Part shown: positions 34,059 to 42,022 of the stretch, piece by piece
Layout of the letters: each line of letters begins with the position of its first letter
Numbering within the stretch: the stretch's first letter is position 1
NCBI RefSeq assembly: GCF_020177595.1
Contig: NZ_JAHTBL010000008.1
Coordinates: forward strand, 1 to 64,000
DNA: 64,000 nucleotides
Direction: 5' to 3'
DNA from: Cognatishimia sp. MH4019
GTDB lineage: Bacteria; Pseudomonadota; Alphaproteobacteria; Rhodobacterales; Rhodobacteraceae
Position numbers and translations under genes: made by a program
The notes under the pieces: generated by a model
What the model saw: the letters and a program-made list of their open reading frames with translations, nothing else
Database searches by the model: none
Told to the model about the DNA's origin: nothing

Positions 34059-34372
34059 GCCTCGGGCTTTTCGTCTTCGATCCATGTTTTCGCGGCCACG
34101 GCGCGGGGCAATCCCGATGGACCGATCGCCAATAAGGCGACCTGCTGGATCGCCGCCTCGTCAATGCCTTCCAAGCGGGCGCGTCGCGTATGTGAATGCA
34201 CCGCCCCTTCCGAGGATGCGCCTATCGCAAGCGCAAGCTTGACCAGACGCTTTTCGCGGTCGGTCAAGGGCCCGGCGGTCGCGCAGGCTTTGCCCAGATC
34301 GGAGTAGGCCTGCCAGATGTCTGGCTGCTGGTCTGCAAGATCTCCAGCGGCGCCGGGCATGGTCTTTGTCAT
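34055..34372 (-). CDS. Carboxymuconolactone decarboxylase (AhpD-like) family protein without CxxC
   Basis: A 105-residue protein of the CMD fold. LTDREKRLVKLALAIG and the following AVHSHTRRARLEGIDEAAIQQV match the CMD core, with the helix that in AhpD would hold CxxCxxxH. Here both cysteines are absent (EGAVHSHTRRA), so a thiol peroxidase-reductase role is unlikely and the protein resembles gamma-carboxymuconolactone decarboxylase-like members of unknown substrate. It is located 12 bases downstream of the Crp/Fnr regulator gene on the same strand, so it is probably co-transcribed. Its place in a nitrate/NO cluster hints at a stress role, unproved. Confidence 0.8.
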   Translation of the reverse strand: MTKTMPGAAGDLADQQPDIWQAYSDLGKACATAGPLTDREKRLVKLALAIGASSEGAVHSHTRRARLEGIDEAAIQQVALLAIGPSGLPRAVAAKTWIEDEKPEA

Positions 34373-34384
34373 GGAAGGATGTCC

Positions 34385-35095
34385 TTAGATTGCGTAGTCG
34401 TCGATAAGGGGTGTGGGCTTTGCAAAGGTCTCAAGATCTGCCTGATCGGTGATGGTGATCTTCGTACCTGAGACAATGACGCCATAGGCTTTCAGCCCTT
34501 TGAAAGCGCGGCTCAGATTTTCTGGTGTCATCCCCAGAAAAGAGGCCAGTTTGCGCTTTTCCAGCACAAGTTCGAATTCGCGCGCGCCATTGCTTTTGAT
34601 CTGTTGTCGCAAAAGATAGTTGGCCAGCCGCTCAAGCGAGGTCCGCAGCTTGTTGTCTTTTTGCGATTTAATAACGGATCGGTAGCACTGTGCGAGTTCC
34701 GTGACGATTGCGCAGGCAAAGTCATGATCCGTAGAGAATACGCCGCGGACATCCTGGCTGGGAATAAGTGCGATGCGGCTTTTTTCGCGGGTTCGGGCAG
34801 ACATCAGGTAGGGTGCATCCTTGATGGATGCCGCCAGAATGAAAGTAGATACTGGCCAAACTGTCGCCATCGTCGTTTCGCGATTGTTCCAGCTTGAAAA
34901 CAGCTCGACCGAGCCGGACAGGACAATATGAAGAAAGTCACTTGGATCGCCCTCGGAAATCAGATCGATCTGTGGCGGGAAGGTTTGAACATAGGAGCCT
35001 CGCATGAGCGCGGAAAAGTGCTCATCGGACATGTGTTCAAAAAGATGAAGACCCCGGATATCCGGGTAGTCCGACTCTGGCATGCCCAATAACAC
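34385..35095 (-). CDS. Crp/Fnr-family transcriptional regulator of the nitrate cluster
   Basis: A 236-residue regulator. The cyclic-nucleotide-binding-like sensory domain covers about 20-140 (SEGDPSDFLHIVLSGSVELFS), a dimer helix about 140-170, and the C-terminal HTH_Crp domain has KLASFLGMTPENLSRAFKGL, where the E..SR pattern of the recognition helix predicts FNR-type TTGAT half-sites. There is no N-terminal cysteine cluster, so it is not an oxygen-sensing FNR; a haem-based NO sensor (DNR/NNR type) or NarR-like nitrate/nitrite sensor is likelier. The GTG at 35095 follows AAGGGAG by eight bases; an ATG at 35083 is the alternative. Divergent from narK, with FNR-type boxes between them. Confidence 0.88.
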   Translation of the reverse strand: MLLGMPESDYPDIRGLHLFEHMSDEHFSALMRGSYVQTFPPQIDLISEGDPSDFLHIVLSGSVELFSSWNNRETTMATVWPVSTFILAASIKDAPYLMSARTREKSRIALIPSQDVRGVFSTDHDFACAIVTELAQCYRSVIKSQKDNKLRTSLERLANYLLRQQIKSNGAREFELVLEKRKLASFLGMTPENLSRAFKGLKAYGVIVSGTKITITDQADLETFAKPTPLIDDYAI

Positions 35096-35130
35096 TTGAA
35101 TATCTCCCTTGATCTTTATCAAGTTATCGA

Positions 35131-35144
35131 TTGATAAATGTCAA
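35131..35144. promoter_or_regulatory. FNR/NNR-type box TTGAT-AAAT-GTCAA
   Basis: Two five-base half-sites with the standard four-base spacer, one base off the symmetric FNR consensus. It lies 36 bases upstream of the Crp/Fnr gene start, well placed for autoregulation. It is also about 200 bases upstream of narK. Confidence 0.6.
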
Positions 35145-35245
35145 TAACTAACTTGATTTCTGTTTCGTGGACCTTTGACCTGCCGCCACCGCCAACATGA
35201 CATCTTTAGGTAAGTCATTTATTTTACAAGGTATTTTACCATTTC

Positions 35246-35259
35246 TTGATTTGGATCAA
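35246..35259. promoter_or_regulatory. Perfect FNR-type box TTGAT-TTGG-ATCAA upstream of narK
   Basis: An exact match to TTGAT-N4-ATCAA, 83 bases upstream of the narK1 ATG. That distance is typical of a class II activator site near -41 when a leader of about 40 bases is allowed. Either a true FNR encoded elsewhere or the adjacent Crp/Fnr protein could bind; expression under low oxygen or with nitrogen oxides is expected. Confidence 0.75.
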
Positions 35260-35342
35260 GAGAGATATCGCCGTTCCCCCGCAGCTTCTTGGCAACGCAC
35301 TCAACTTTCCGATTGAGCGCAATAAGCCGAAGGGGACATTCG

Positions 35343-36752
35343 ATGGAACTACAAAACAAGGCCACAGCTCTGTGGTCAAACTTTCTTAACGTAAAGATGG
35401 TGCAGATCAGAACCTTCCACATGACGTGGTTTGCGTTCTTCTCGTGCTTTTTTGCGTGGTTTGGCATCGCCCCTTTGATGAGCGTCGTGCGCGACGAGCT
35501 GGGGCTGACACCTGATCAGATCGGGTGGGCGATCATCGGATCGGTCTCGATGACGATTTTTGCTCGGCTGTTTATCGGATGGCTTTGTGACCGGATCGGC
35601 CCGAGGAAATCCTATACCTGGCTGCTTTTGATTGGCTCTTTGCCTGTCATGGGGATCGGCCTCGCGCAGAATTTCGAGACGTTCCTGATGTTCCGGGTTC
35701 TGATCGGCGGTATCGGTGCGGCCTTTGTCATCACTCAATATCATACATCCGTGATGTTTGCGCCCAATGTGGTGGGGCAGGCGAACGCAACCTCAGCCGG
35801 ATGGGGCAACCTTGGCGGCGGTGTGACCCAGTTTGTAATGCCCTTGCTTTTCTCGGTCATGGTCATCGGCTTTGGTTTTTCCGAGGCGGTCGGCTGGCGT
35901 CTGTCGATGGTGGTGGTGGGTGTCATCATCTTCCTGACCGGTATCGCTTATTATTTCCTGACCCAGGATGCGCCGGACGGCAACTTTGACGATCTGCGCG
36001 CCGCTGGCAAAATGGAAGAAAAGAAGAAGGTGACCGGCAATTATATGCAGGCCCTGAAAGACCCCCGCGTCTGGGTGTTGTTTGTGATCTACGGTGCCTG
36101 CTTCGGTATTGAGCTGACAGTGAACAATGTCGCGGCACTCTACTTCATGGACTACTTTGACCTGAACTTGGTCACTGCTGGTTTCGTCGCGGCCTCGTTT
36201 GGTCTGATGAACCTCTTTGCCCGCACCCTGGGCGGTCTGTTCGGCGACAATTTCGGTTCGCTTTGGGGTCTCAAAGGCCGCGCGTTTTGGTTGTTCATCT
36301 GCCTGTTCTTTGAAGGCTGCGCCCTGATGGTCTTTAGCCAGATGAGCGTGCTGTTCCTCGCATTGCCGGCGTTGATCGTGTTCTCACTGTTCACCCAGAT
36401 GGCTGAGGGTGCAACTTACTCTGTCGTGCCTTTCATCAACAAAAAGGCGCTTGGCGCTGTTGCTGGTGTGGTCGGTGCAGGCGGCAACGCGGGTGCTGTT
36501 CTGGCAGGCTTTCTCTTCAAGAACGTCATCGACTGGAGCGAAGCCTTCTTCATCCTCGGCATCGTTGTGACCTGTGCGTCCTTCCTTGCCTTCTTCGTCC
36601 GGTTCTCGACCCGGCAGGAAGACGAAGAGCGCGCCAACTTTGCCGCCGCCAATATCGAAACTCTGCGGGCCCGTGCCGAGAAAGCCAATGCAGCCCTTGA
36701 AGAAGGCATGACGGCCATCGCTCGCAAGAACGGCTCTCAGCCAGCCGAATGA
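35343..36752 (+). CDS. narK: NarK1-type nitrate transporter (MFS)
   Basis: A 469-residue major-facilitator protein with 12 membrane helices. The nitrate signature of the NNP family is seen in helix 5 (GWGNLGGGVTQFVMPLLF) and again in helix 11 (GVVGAGGNAGAVLAGF). The NNP arginines that bind nitrate lie in MFRVLIG (TM2) and in the matching ARTLGG (TM8). This N-type protein is probably a proton-nitrate symporter. A long charged C-terminal tail (about 435-469) follows. The ATG at 35343 is preceded by AAGGGGACA. In Paracoccus the NarK1 and NarK2 modules are fused into one protein; here they are two genes separated by 66 bases. Confidence 0.92.
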   Translation: MELQNKATALWSNFLNVKMVQIRTFHMTWFAFFSCFFAWFGIAPLMSVVRDELGLTPDQIGWAIIGSVSMTIFARLFIGWLCDRIGPRKSYTWLLLIGSLPVMGIGLAQNFETFLMFRVLIGGIGAAFVITQYHTSVMFAPNVVGQANATSAGWGNLGGGVTQFVMPLLFSVMVIGFGFSEAVGWRLSMVVVGVIIFLTGIAYYFLTQDAPDGNFDDLRAAGKMEEKKKVTGNYMQALKDPRVWVLFVIYGACFGIELTVNNVAALYFMDYFDLNLVTAGFVAASFGLMNLFARTLGGLFGDNFGSLWGLKGRAFWLFICLFFEGCALMVFSQMSVLFLALPALIVFSLFTQMAEGATYSVVPFINKKALGAVAGVVGAGGNAGAVLAGFLFKNVIDWSEAFFILGIVVTCASFLAFFVRFSTRQEDEERANFAAANIETLRARAEKANAALEEGMTAIARKNGSQPAE

Positions 36753-36762
36753 ATTCCGAATT

Positions 36763-36785
36763 GGCGGGCTGATGAGCGGCCCGCC
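36763..36785 (+). promoter_or_regulatory. Intercistronic hairpin between narK1 and narK2
   Basis: GGCGGGC (36763-36769) pairs with GCCCGCC (36779-36785) around a nine-base loop. No T-run follows. It may tune the ratio of the two transporters or mark a processing site. Confidence 0.5.
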
Positions 36786-36818
36786 TCTCAAAATACGCCA
36801 CAACGGGAGGACCCCACC

Positions 36819-38216
36819 ATGGCGACCACAGTAACCTCTTCAGCCAACTCAGGTTATCTTTTGACCGATTGGCGGCCCGAGGATACCCAGTTTTGGGAAA
36901 CCGACGGCAAACGTATCGCAACACGCAACCTTTGGATTTCGATCCCCAACCTGCTTTTGGCCTTCTCGGTCTGGATGGTTTGGTCGGTTGTTGTCGCCAA
37001 GATGCCTGCCATCGGCTTTGACTTTTCGGTCGGCGAACGCTTCTGGCTTGCAGCCTTGCCGGGCTTGTCTGGCGCAACCCTGCGGATTTTCTACAGCTTC
37101 ATGGTGCCGATTTTTGGCGGACGTCGCTGGACCGCAATTTCAACAGCCTCGCTTTTGCTGCCTGCGCTGGGCATCGGTTTTGCGGTGCAAAACCCCGAAA
37201 CAAGCTATTCGACCTTTCTGATCCTCGCGCTGATGTGCGGCTTCGGTGGCGGTAATTTTGCTTCGTCCATGGCGAATATCGCTTTCTTCTATCCGAAGAA
37301 AACCAAAGGCAACGCGCTGGCCTTGAACGCGGGTCTTGGCAACCTTGGTGTGTCGGTCATGCAGTTTGTCGTGCCGGTTGTGATCACCATGGGTGTCTTC
37401 GGCGCAATCGGTGGCGAGCCACAGCAACTGTCTGATGGCGGTCAGCTGTTCATTCAAAATGCAGGCTTTATCTGGGTTCCCTTCCTTGCCGTCAGCGCTG
37501 TCGCTGCCTGGTTTGGCATGAACGATATCGCAGATGCGCAATCGTCGTTCAAAGAGCAGTCGATCATCTTCAGCCGCAAGCACAACTGGATCATGTGTGT
37601 GCTATACACCGGCACTTTCGGCAGCTTCATCGGTTATGCTGCGGGCTTCCCGCTGTTGATGAAGACGCAGTTCCCTGAAGTGAACGTGCTGCAATATGCT
37701 TTCCTTGGTCCGCTTGTGGGTGCGCTCAGCCGTGCTGCAACCGGCTGGGTGTCGGACAAATTTGGCGGCGGTCGTGTGACCTTCTGGTGCTTCCTTGCGA
37801 TGATCGTCGCGGTCTTCGGTGTCCTGCAATTCCTGCCGTCCGAGGCGACACCTGACGGTAATTTCTGGGGCTTCTTTGCGTGCTTCATGGCGCTGTTCTT
37901 CCTGACCGGCGTCGGCAACGCGTCGACCTTCCAGATGATCCCGTCGATCATGCGCCAGGAAGTGCCGCGTCTGATGTCCAATCTGGACGAAGCTGCGACC
38001 CTCAAGCAGTCCGAGCGTGAAAGTGCGGCCATCATCGCCTTCACTTCAGCCATCGCAGCTTACGGCGCCTTCTTCATTCCGAAGATGTATGGCACCTCGA
38101 TTGCGATGACCGGCGCACCAAATGGCGCGTTGTGGGCCTTCCTCGGCTTCTACGCGGTCTGCGCTGTGATCTGCTGGATCTTCTACAGCCGCAAAAACGC
38201 ACCTGTTCCTTGCTGA
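36819..38216 (+). CDS. narK: NarK2-type nitrate/nitrite antiporter (MFS)
   Basis: A 465-residue major-facilitator protein. It carries an N-terminal extension (about 45 residues with LTDWRPEDTQFWETDGKRIATRNLWIS, typical of NarK2/NarU), NNP signatures ALNAGLGNLGVSVMQFVVP in helix 5, and the nitrate-binding arginines in TLRIFYSFMVPIFGGRRW (TM2) and ALSRAATGWVSDKFGG (TM8). It should exchange cytoplasmic nitrite for periplasmic nitrate, the form used when NarG produces nitrite inside the cell. GGGAGG precedes the ATG. It belongs with NarK1 as one functional pair and precedes narG by 65 bases. Confidence 0.93.
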   Translation: MATTVTSSANSGYLLTDWRPEDTQFWETDGKRIATRNLWISIPNLLLAFSVWMVWSVVVAKMPAIGFDFSVGERFWLAALPGLSGATLRIFYSFMVPIFGGRRWTAISTASLLLPALGIGFAVQNPETSYSTFLILALMCGFGGGNFASSMANIAFFYPKKTKGNALALNAGLGNLGVSVMQFVVPVVITMGVFGAIGGEPQQLSDGGQLFIQNAGFIWVPFLAVSAVAAWFGMNDIADAQSSFKEQSIIFSRKHNWIMCVLYTGTFGSFIGYAAGFPLLMKTQFPEVNVLQYAFLGPLVGALSRAATGWVSDKFGGGRVTFWCFLAMIVAVFGVLQFLPSEATPDGNFWGFFACFMALFFLTGVGNASTFQMIPSIMRQEVPRLMSNLDEAATLKQSERESAAIIAFTSAIAAYGAFFIPKMYGTSIAMTGAPNGALWAFLGFYAVCAVICWIFYSRKNAPVPC

Positions 38217-38230
38217 ACTCATAAACGCCA

Positions 38231-38258
38231 CTGCGCCCGGACACCGTTCTGGGCGCAG
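38231..38258 (+). promoter_or_regulatory. Intercistronic hairpin upstream of narG
   Basis: CTGCGCCCGGA (38231-38241) pairs with TCTGGGCGCAG (38248-38258) through 11 pairs (one G-T) and a six-base loop, 23 bases before the narG ATG. No T-run follows, so it is not a clear terminator; it could protect the narGHJI message or reduce read-through from narK. Confidence 0.6.
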
Positions 38259-38281
38259 GTAGCCAACAAGAGGAAAAAGCC

Positions 38282-41200
38282 ATGAGCCACCTGCTCGACA
38301 AACTCAACTTTCTGGACTCAAAGAACCTCGAGACGTTCTCTGACGGGTTCGGCAAGGCCACGAATGAAAGCCGCGATTGGGAAGACACTTATCGCAATCG
38401 CTGGCGCCACGACAAAGTTGTGCGGTCTACCCATGGGGTGAACTGCACGGGCTCATGCAGCTGGAAAATCTACGTCAAATCCGGAATTGTGACGTGGGAA
38501 ACCCAGCAAACAGATTATCCGCGCACCCGCGCTGACCTGCCCAACCACGAACCGCGCGGTTGCGCCCGTGGGGCAAGCTATAGCTGGTATCTGTACTCCG
38601 CGAACCGCGTGAAGAACCCGCTGATTCGGGGCCGGTTAATGAAGGTCTGGCGCAAGATGCGCGAAACGATGGACCCGATTGCCGCGTGGACAAAGCTGCA
38701 AGCCGATCCGATCCTGCGCGCCTCTTACGTGGAGACACGCAGCAAGGGCGGCTTCGTGCGCGCCACCTGGGATGAAGCGACCGAGATTACGGCCGCCGCC
38801 AACGCCTACACCGCGAAAACTTATGGCCCCGACCGCGTGTTTGGTTTCTCGCCAATCCCTGCAATGTCGATGGTCAGCTACGCTGCTGGTTCGCGCTATC
38901 TAAGCCTGATGGGCGGCGTGTGTATGTCGTTTTATGATTGGTACTGCGATTTGCCGCCAGCTTCGCCGATGACTTGGGGCGAACAAACAGACGTGCCCGA
39001 AAGCGCGGACTGGTACAACTCGGGCTACCTGCTGCTCTGGGGCTCGAACGTGCCGCAAACGCGGACGCCTGATGCGCACTTCTATACAGAGGCCCGTTAC
39101 AAAGGGACCAAATCCGCCGTCATCTGCCCGGACTATTCCGAAGCTGCAAAGTTCGGCGATGTCTGGCTGAACGCCAAGCAGGGGACCGATGCGGCCCTCG
39201 CCATGGCCTTTGGCCACGTGATCCTGCGCGAGTTCCATCTTGACCGCCAGGCCGAGTATTTCGAGGACTACACCCGCAAGTATTCCGACTTCCCCATGCT
39301 GGTGAAGCTGGAAGAAAAAGACGGCAAGATGATCCCGGGTCGCTTCCTGCGTGCTAATGATCTGGACGGCAAGCTGGGCGAAGACAACAACCCCGAATGG
39401 AAGACCGTCGCCTTTGACGAACTCTCAGACGGGCTGGTCGCGCCAAATGGCTCTGTCGGGTATCGCTGGGGTGAAGACGGCGAGTGGAACCTTGAGGAAA
39501 AGGCGAAAGAGGCCGACACCAGACTGAAGATGTCTCTTGTTCTTGAAGAGGATCATGATGATGTCGTCGGCGTTGATTTTCCCTATTTCGGGGGGGAGGC
39601 CTATGGGCAGTTTGAAACGGATGCCGATCACCCCGACGTTCTGACACGCAATATCCCCGTCAAGCGGGTCAAGACCGAGAACGGTGAGATTGCCGTTGCG
39701 ACTGTCTTTGACCTTTTCTGCGCCAACTACGGTCTGGATCGTGGTCTGGGCGGTGACTGGGTCACATCCGATTACGCGGATGAAATGCCCGGCACACCGG
39801 CTTGGGCGGAAAAGATCACGGGCGTGCCTGCTGACAAAATCGCCCATGTTGCCCGCGAATTTGCGGACAATGCCGAGAAGACCAACGGCAAGTCGATGAT
39901 CATCATCGGGGCCGCGATGAACCACTGGTTCCACATGGATATGAACTATCGTGGGGTTATCAACATGCTGGTCATGTGTGGTTGTGTCGGGCAATCGGGT
40001 GGTGGCTGGGCGCATTATGTGGGCCAGGAAAAGCTGCGTCCGCAAACCGGTTGGCAACCGCTGGCCTTTGCGCTGGATTGGAACCGTCCGCCGCGGCACA
40101 TGAACTCGACCTCGGCGTGGTATGCGCACACGGATCAGTGGCGCTACGAGACCCTGAAAGCCGATGAGATCTTGTCGCCCACAGCGCCGGACGGTGATTG
40201 GGATATCAGCCTGATCGACTACAACATCCGGGCCGAGCGTATGGGCTGGTTGCCATCGGCACCGCAGCTCAAGACGAACCCGCTTGAGGTCGCGAAAGCT
40301 GCGAAAGAGGCAGGCAAGGACATCCCGGCTTACGTGGCCGAGAACCTGAAATCTGGCGATCTGGAAATGTCCTGCGAGGACCCGGACAACCCGGCCAACT
40401 GGCCGCGTAACCTGTTTGTCTGGCGCTCGAACCTGCTGGGATCCAGCGGCAAGGGCCATGAATACTTCCTCAAGCACCTGCTTGGCACCGATCACGGTGT
40501 GATGGGCAAGGATCTTGGCGAAGATGGTGGCCAACTGCCGAAAGAGGCCAAGTGGCACGAGGATGCGCCGCGCGGCAAGCTGGACTTGCTGGTGACCATC
40601 GACTTCCGGATGTCCACTACGGCGGTCTATTCCGACATCGTTCTGCCAACGGCCAGTTGGTACGAAAAGGACGACATGAACACGTCGGACATGCACCCGT
40701 TCATCCACCCGCTGCAAGCGGCGGTGGACCCGGCGTATGAAAGCAAATCAGACTGGGAAATCTTCAAAGCCATCGCGAAGAAATTCCAGGAGATCGCACC
40801 GGGTTATCTGGACAAGGAAACCGACATCGTTGCGCTGCCGATCCTGCACGACACCCCTGCGGAAATTGCGCAGGATCAGGTGAAGGACTGGAAGAAAGGC
40901 GAATGCGACCTGATCCCAGGCAAGACAGCGCCTGCCTATGTTGCGGTCGAGCGGGATTATACCGCGATCTATGACCGTTTTACAGCGCTTGGCCCGCTTA
41001 TGGACAAGCTTGGGAATGGCGGCAAAGGCATCGCCTGGAACACACAGGAAGAGATCGACAATCTGTGCGCGCTGAACGGCGTGCAGCTGGATGGGTCTGC
41101 GGCTGGCCGGCCAAAGATTGAAAGCGCGATTGATGCCTGCGAGGTCATCCTGATGCTGGCGCCCGAAACCAACGGCAACGTCGCCGTGAAGGCTTGGGAA

Positions 41201-42022
41201 GCGCTGGAGAAGGCCACCGGGCGCGAACACGCGCATTTGGCCGAGGGTGAGCATGGCAACAAAATCCGTTTCCATGACATCGCTGCACAGCCGCGCAAAA
41301 TCATCTCAAGCCCCACATGGTCGGGGATTGAGTCGGAAAAGGTCAGTTACAACGCGGGCTACACGAACGTGCATGAGCTGATCCCGTGGCGAACCCTGAC
41401 AGGGCGACAACAGCTGTATCAGGATCACCTTTGGATGCTGGCCTTTGGTGAAGGCTTTATGTCCTACCGCCCGCCGGTTGATCTGAAAACGATCACAAAG
41501 GATGTGCAGGATGATGGCGACAACCTTGTGCTGAACTTCATCACGCCCCACCAGAAATGGGGCATCCATTCGACCTACACAGACAACCTTTTAATGCTGA
41601 CGCTCAACCGCGGTGGGCCGGTGGTCTGGATTTCCGAAGTGGACGCCAAGTCAGCCGGTATCGTCGATAACGACTGGATCGAGGTTTACAACACCAACGG
41701 TGCTTTGACGGCGCGGGCGGTTGTGTCCCAGCGGATCAAGGAAGGCACGACCTTCATGTATCACGCGCAGGAAAAGATCGTGAACACGCCGGGCTCTGAA
41801 AAGACAGGGCATCGGGGCGGTATCCACAACTCGGTCACGCGGGCGGTTCTGAAGCCGACCCACATGATCGGTGGCTATGCCCAGCAATCCTACGGATTCA
41901 ACTACTACGGCACCGTGGGTGCAAACCGGGACGAGTTCGTCGTGGTCCGCAAGATGAAGAAAGTCGACTGGCTCGACAAGGAAAAGAGCTGGGAAGCACC
42001 TGCACAGGAGGCAGAGACATGA
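38282..42022 (+). CDS. narG: Respiratory nitrate reductase alpha subunit
   Basis: A 1246-residue Mo-bis-MGD enzyme that reduces nitrate to nitrite on the cytoplasmic side of the membrane. The N-terminal FS0 [4Fe-4S] ligands are His51, Cys55, Cys59 and Cys94 (STHGVNCTGSC...EPRGCARG), the His-Cys3 pattern specific to NarG. The Mo-coordinating aspartate is D223 in YCDLPPASPMTWGEQTD. Typical later blocks include WGSNVPQTRTPDAHFYTEAR and, near the C-terminus, HMIGGYAQQSYGFNYYGTVG. There is no twin-arginine signal for export, as expected for a cytoplasm-facing NarG. Length matches the family (about 1240). The stop overlaps narH by ATGA. Expression is likely governed by the FNR-type box upstream of narK. 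Confidence 0.98.
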   Translation: MSHLLDKLNFLDSKNLETFSDGFGKATNESRDWEDTYRNRWRHDKVVRSTHGVNCTGSCSWKIYVKSGIVTWETQQTDYPRTRADLPNHEPRGCARGASYSWYLYSANRVKNPLIRGRLMKVWRKMRETMDPIAAWTKLQADPILRASYVETRSKGGFVRATWDEATEITAAANAYTAKTYGPDRVFGFSPIPAMSMVSYAAGSRYLSLMGGVCMSFYDWYCDLPPASPMTWGEQTDVPESADWYNSGYLLLWGSNVPQTRTPDAHFYTEARYKGTKSAVICPDYSEAAKFGDVWLNAKQGTDAALAMAFGHVILREFHLDRQAEYFEDYTRKYSDFPMLVKLEEKDGKMIPGRFLRANDLDGKLGEDNNPEWKTVAFDELSDGLVAPNGSVGYRWGEDGEWNLEEKAKEADTRLKMSLVLEEDHDDVVGVDFPYFGGEAYGQFETDADHPDVLTRNIPVKRVKTENGEIAVATVFDLFCANYGLDRGLGGDWVTSDYADEMPGTPAWAEKITGVPADKIAHVAREFADNAEKTNGKSMIIIGAAMNHWFHMDMNYRGVINMLVMCGCVGQSGGGWAHYVGQEKLRPQTGWQPLAFALDWNRPPRHMNSTSAWYAHTDQWRYETLKADEILSPTAPDGDWDISLIDYNIRAERMGWLPSAPQLKTNPLEVAKAAKEAGKDIPAYVAENLKSGDLEMSCEDPDNPANWPRNLFVWRSNLLGSSGKGHEYFLKHLLGTDHGVMGKDLGEDGGQLPKEAKWHEDAPRGKLDLLVTIDFRMSTTAVYSDIVLPTASWYEKDDMNTSDMHPFIHPLQAAVDPAYESKSDWEIFKAIAKKFQEIAPGYLDKETDIVALPILHDTPAEIAQDQVKDWKKGECDLIPGKTAPAYVAVERDYTAIYDRFTALGPLMDKLGNGGKGIAWNTQEEIDNLCALNGVQLDGSAAGRPKIESAIDACEVILMLAPETNGNVAVKAWEALEKATGREHAHLAEGEHGNKIRFHDIAAQPRKIISSPTWSGIESEKVSYNAGYTNVHELIPWRTLTGRQQLYQDHLWMLAFGEGFMSYRPPVDLKTITKDVQDDGDNLVLNFITPHQKWGIHSTYTDNLLMLTLNRGGPVVWISEVDAKSAGIVDNDWIEVYNTNGALTARAVVSQRIKEGTTFMYHAQEKIVNTPGSEKTGHRGGIHNSVTRAVLKPTHMIGGYAQQSYGFNYYGTVGANRDEFVVVRKMKKVDWLDKEKSWEAPAQEAET

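Noticed and set aside
39425-40717. 430-codon open frame on the minus strand
   Set aside because: Fully antisense to narG, whose motifs are unmistakable; no recognisable domain in the antisense product.
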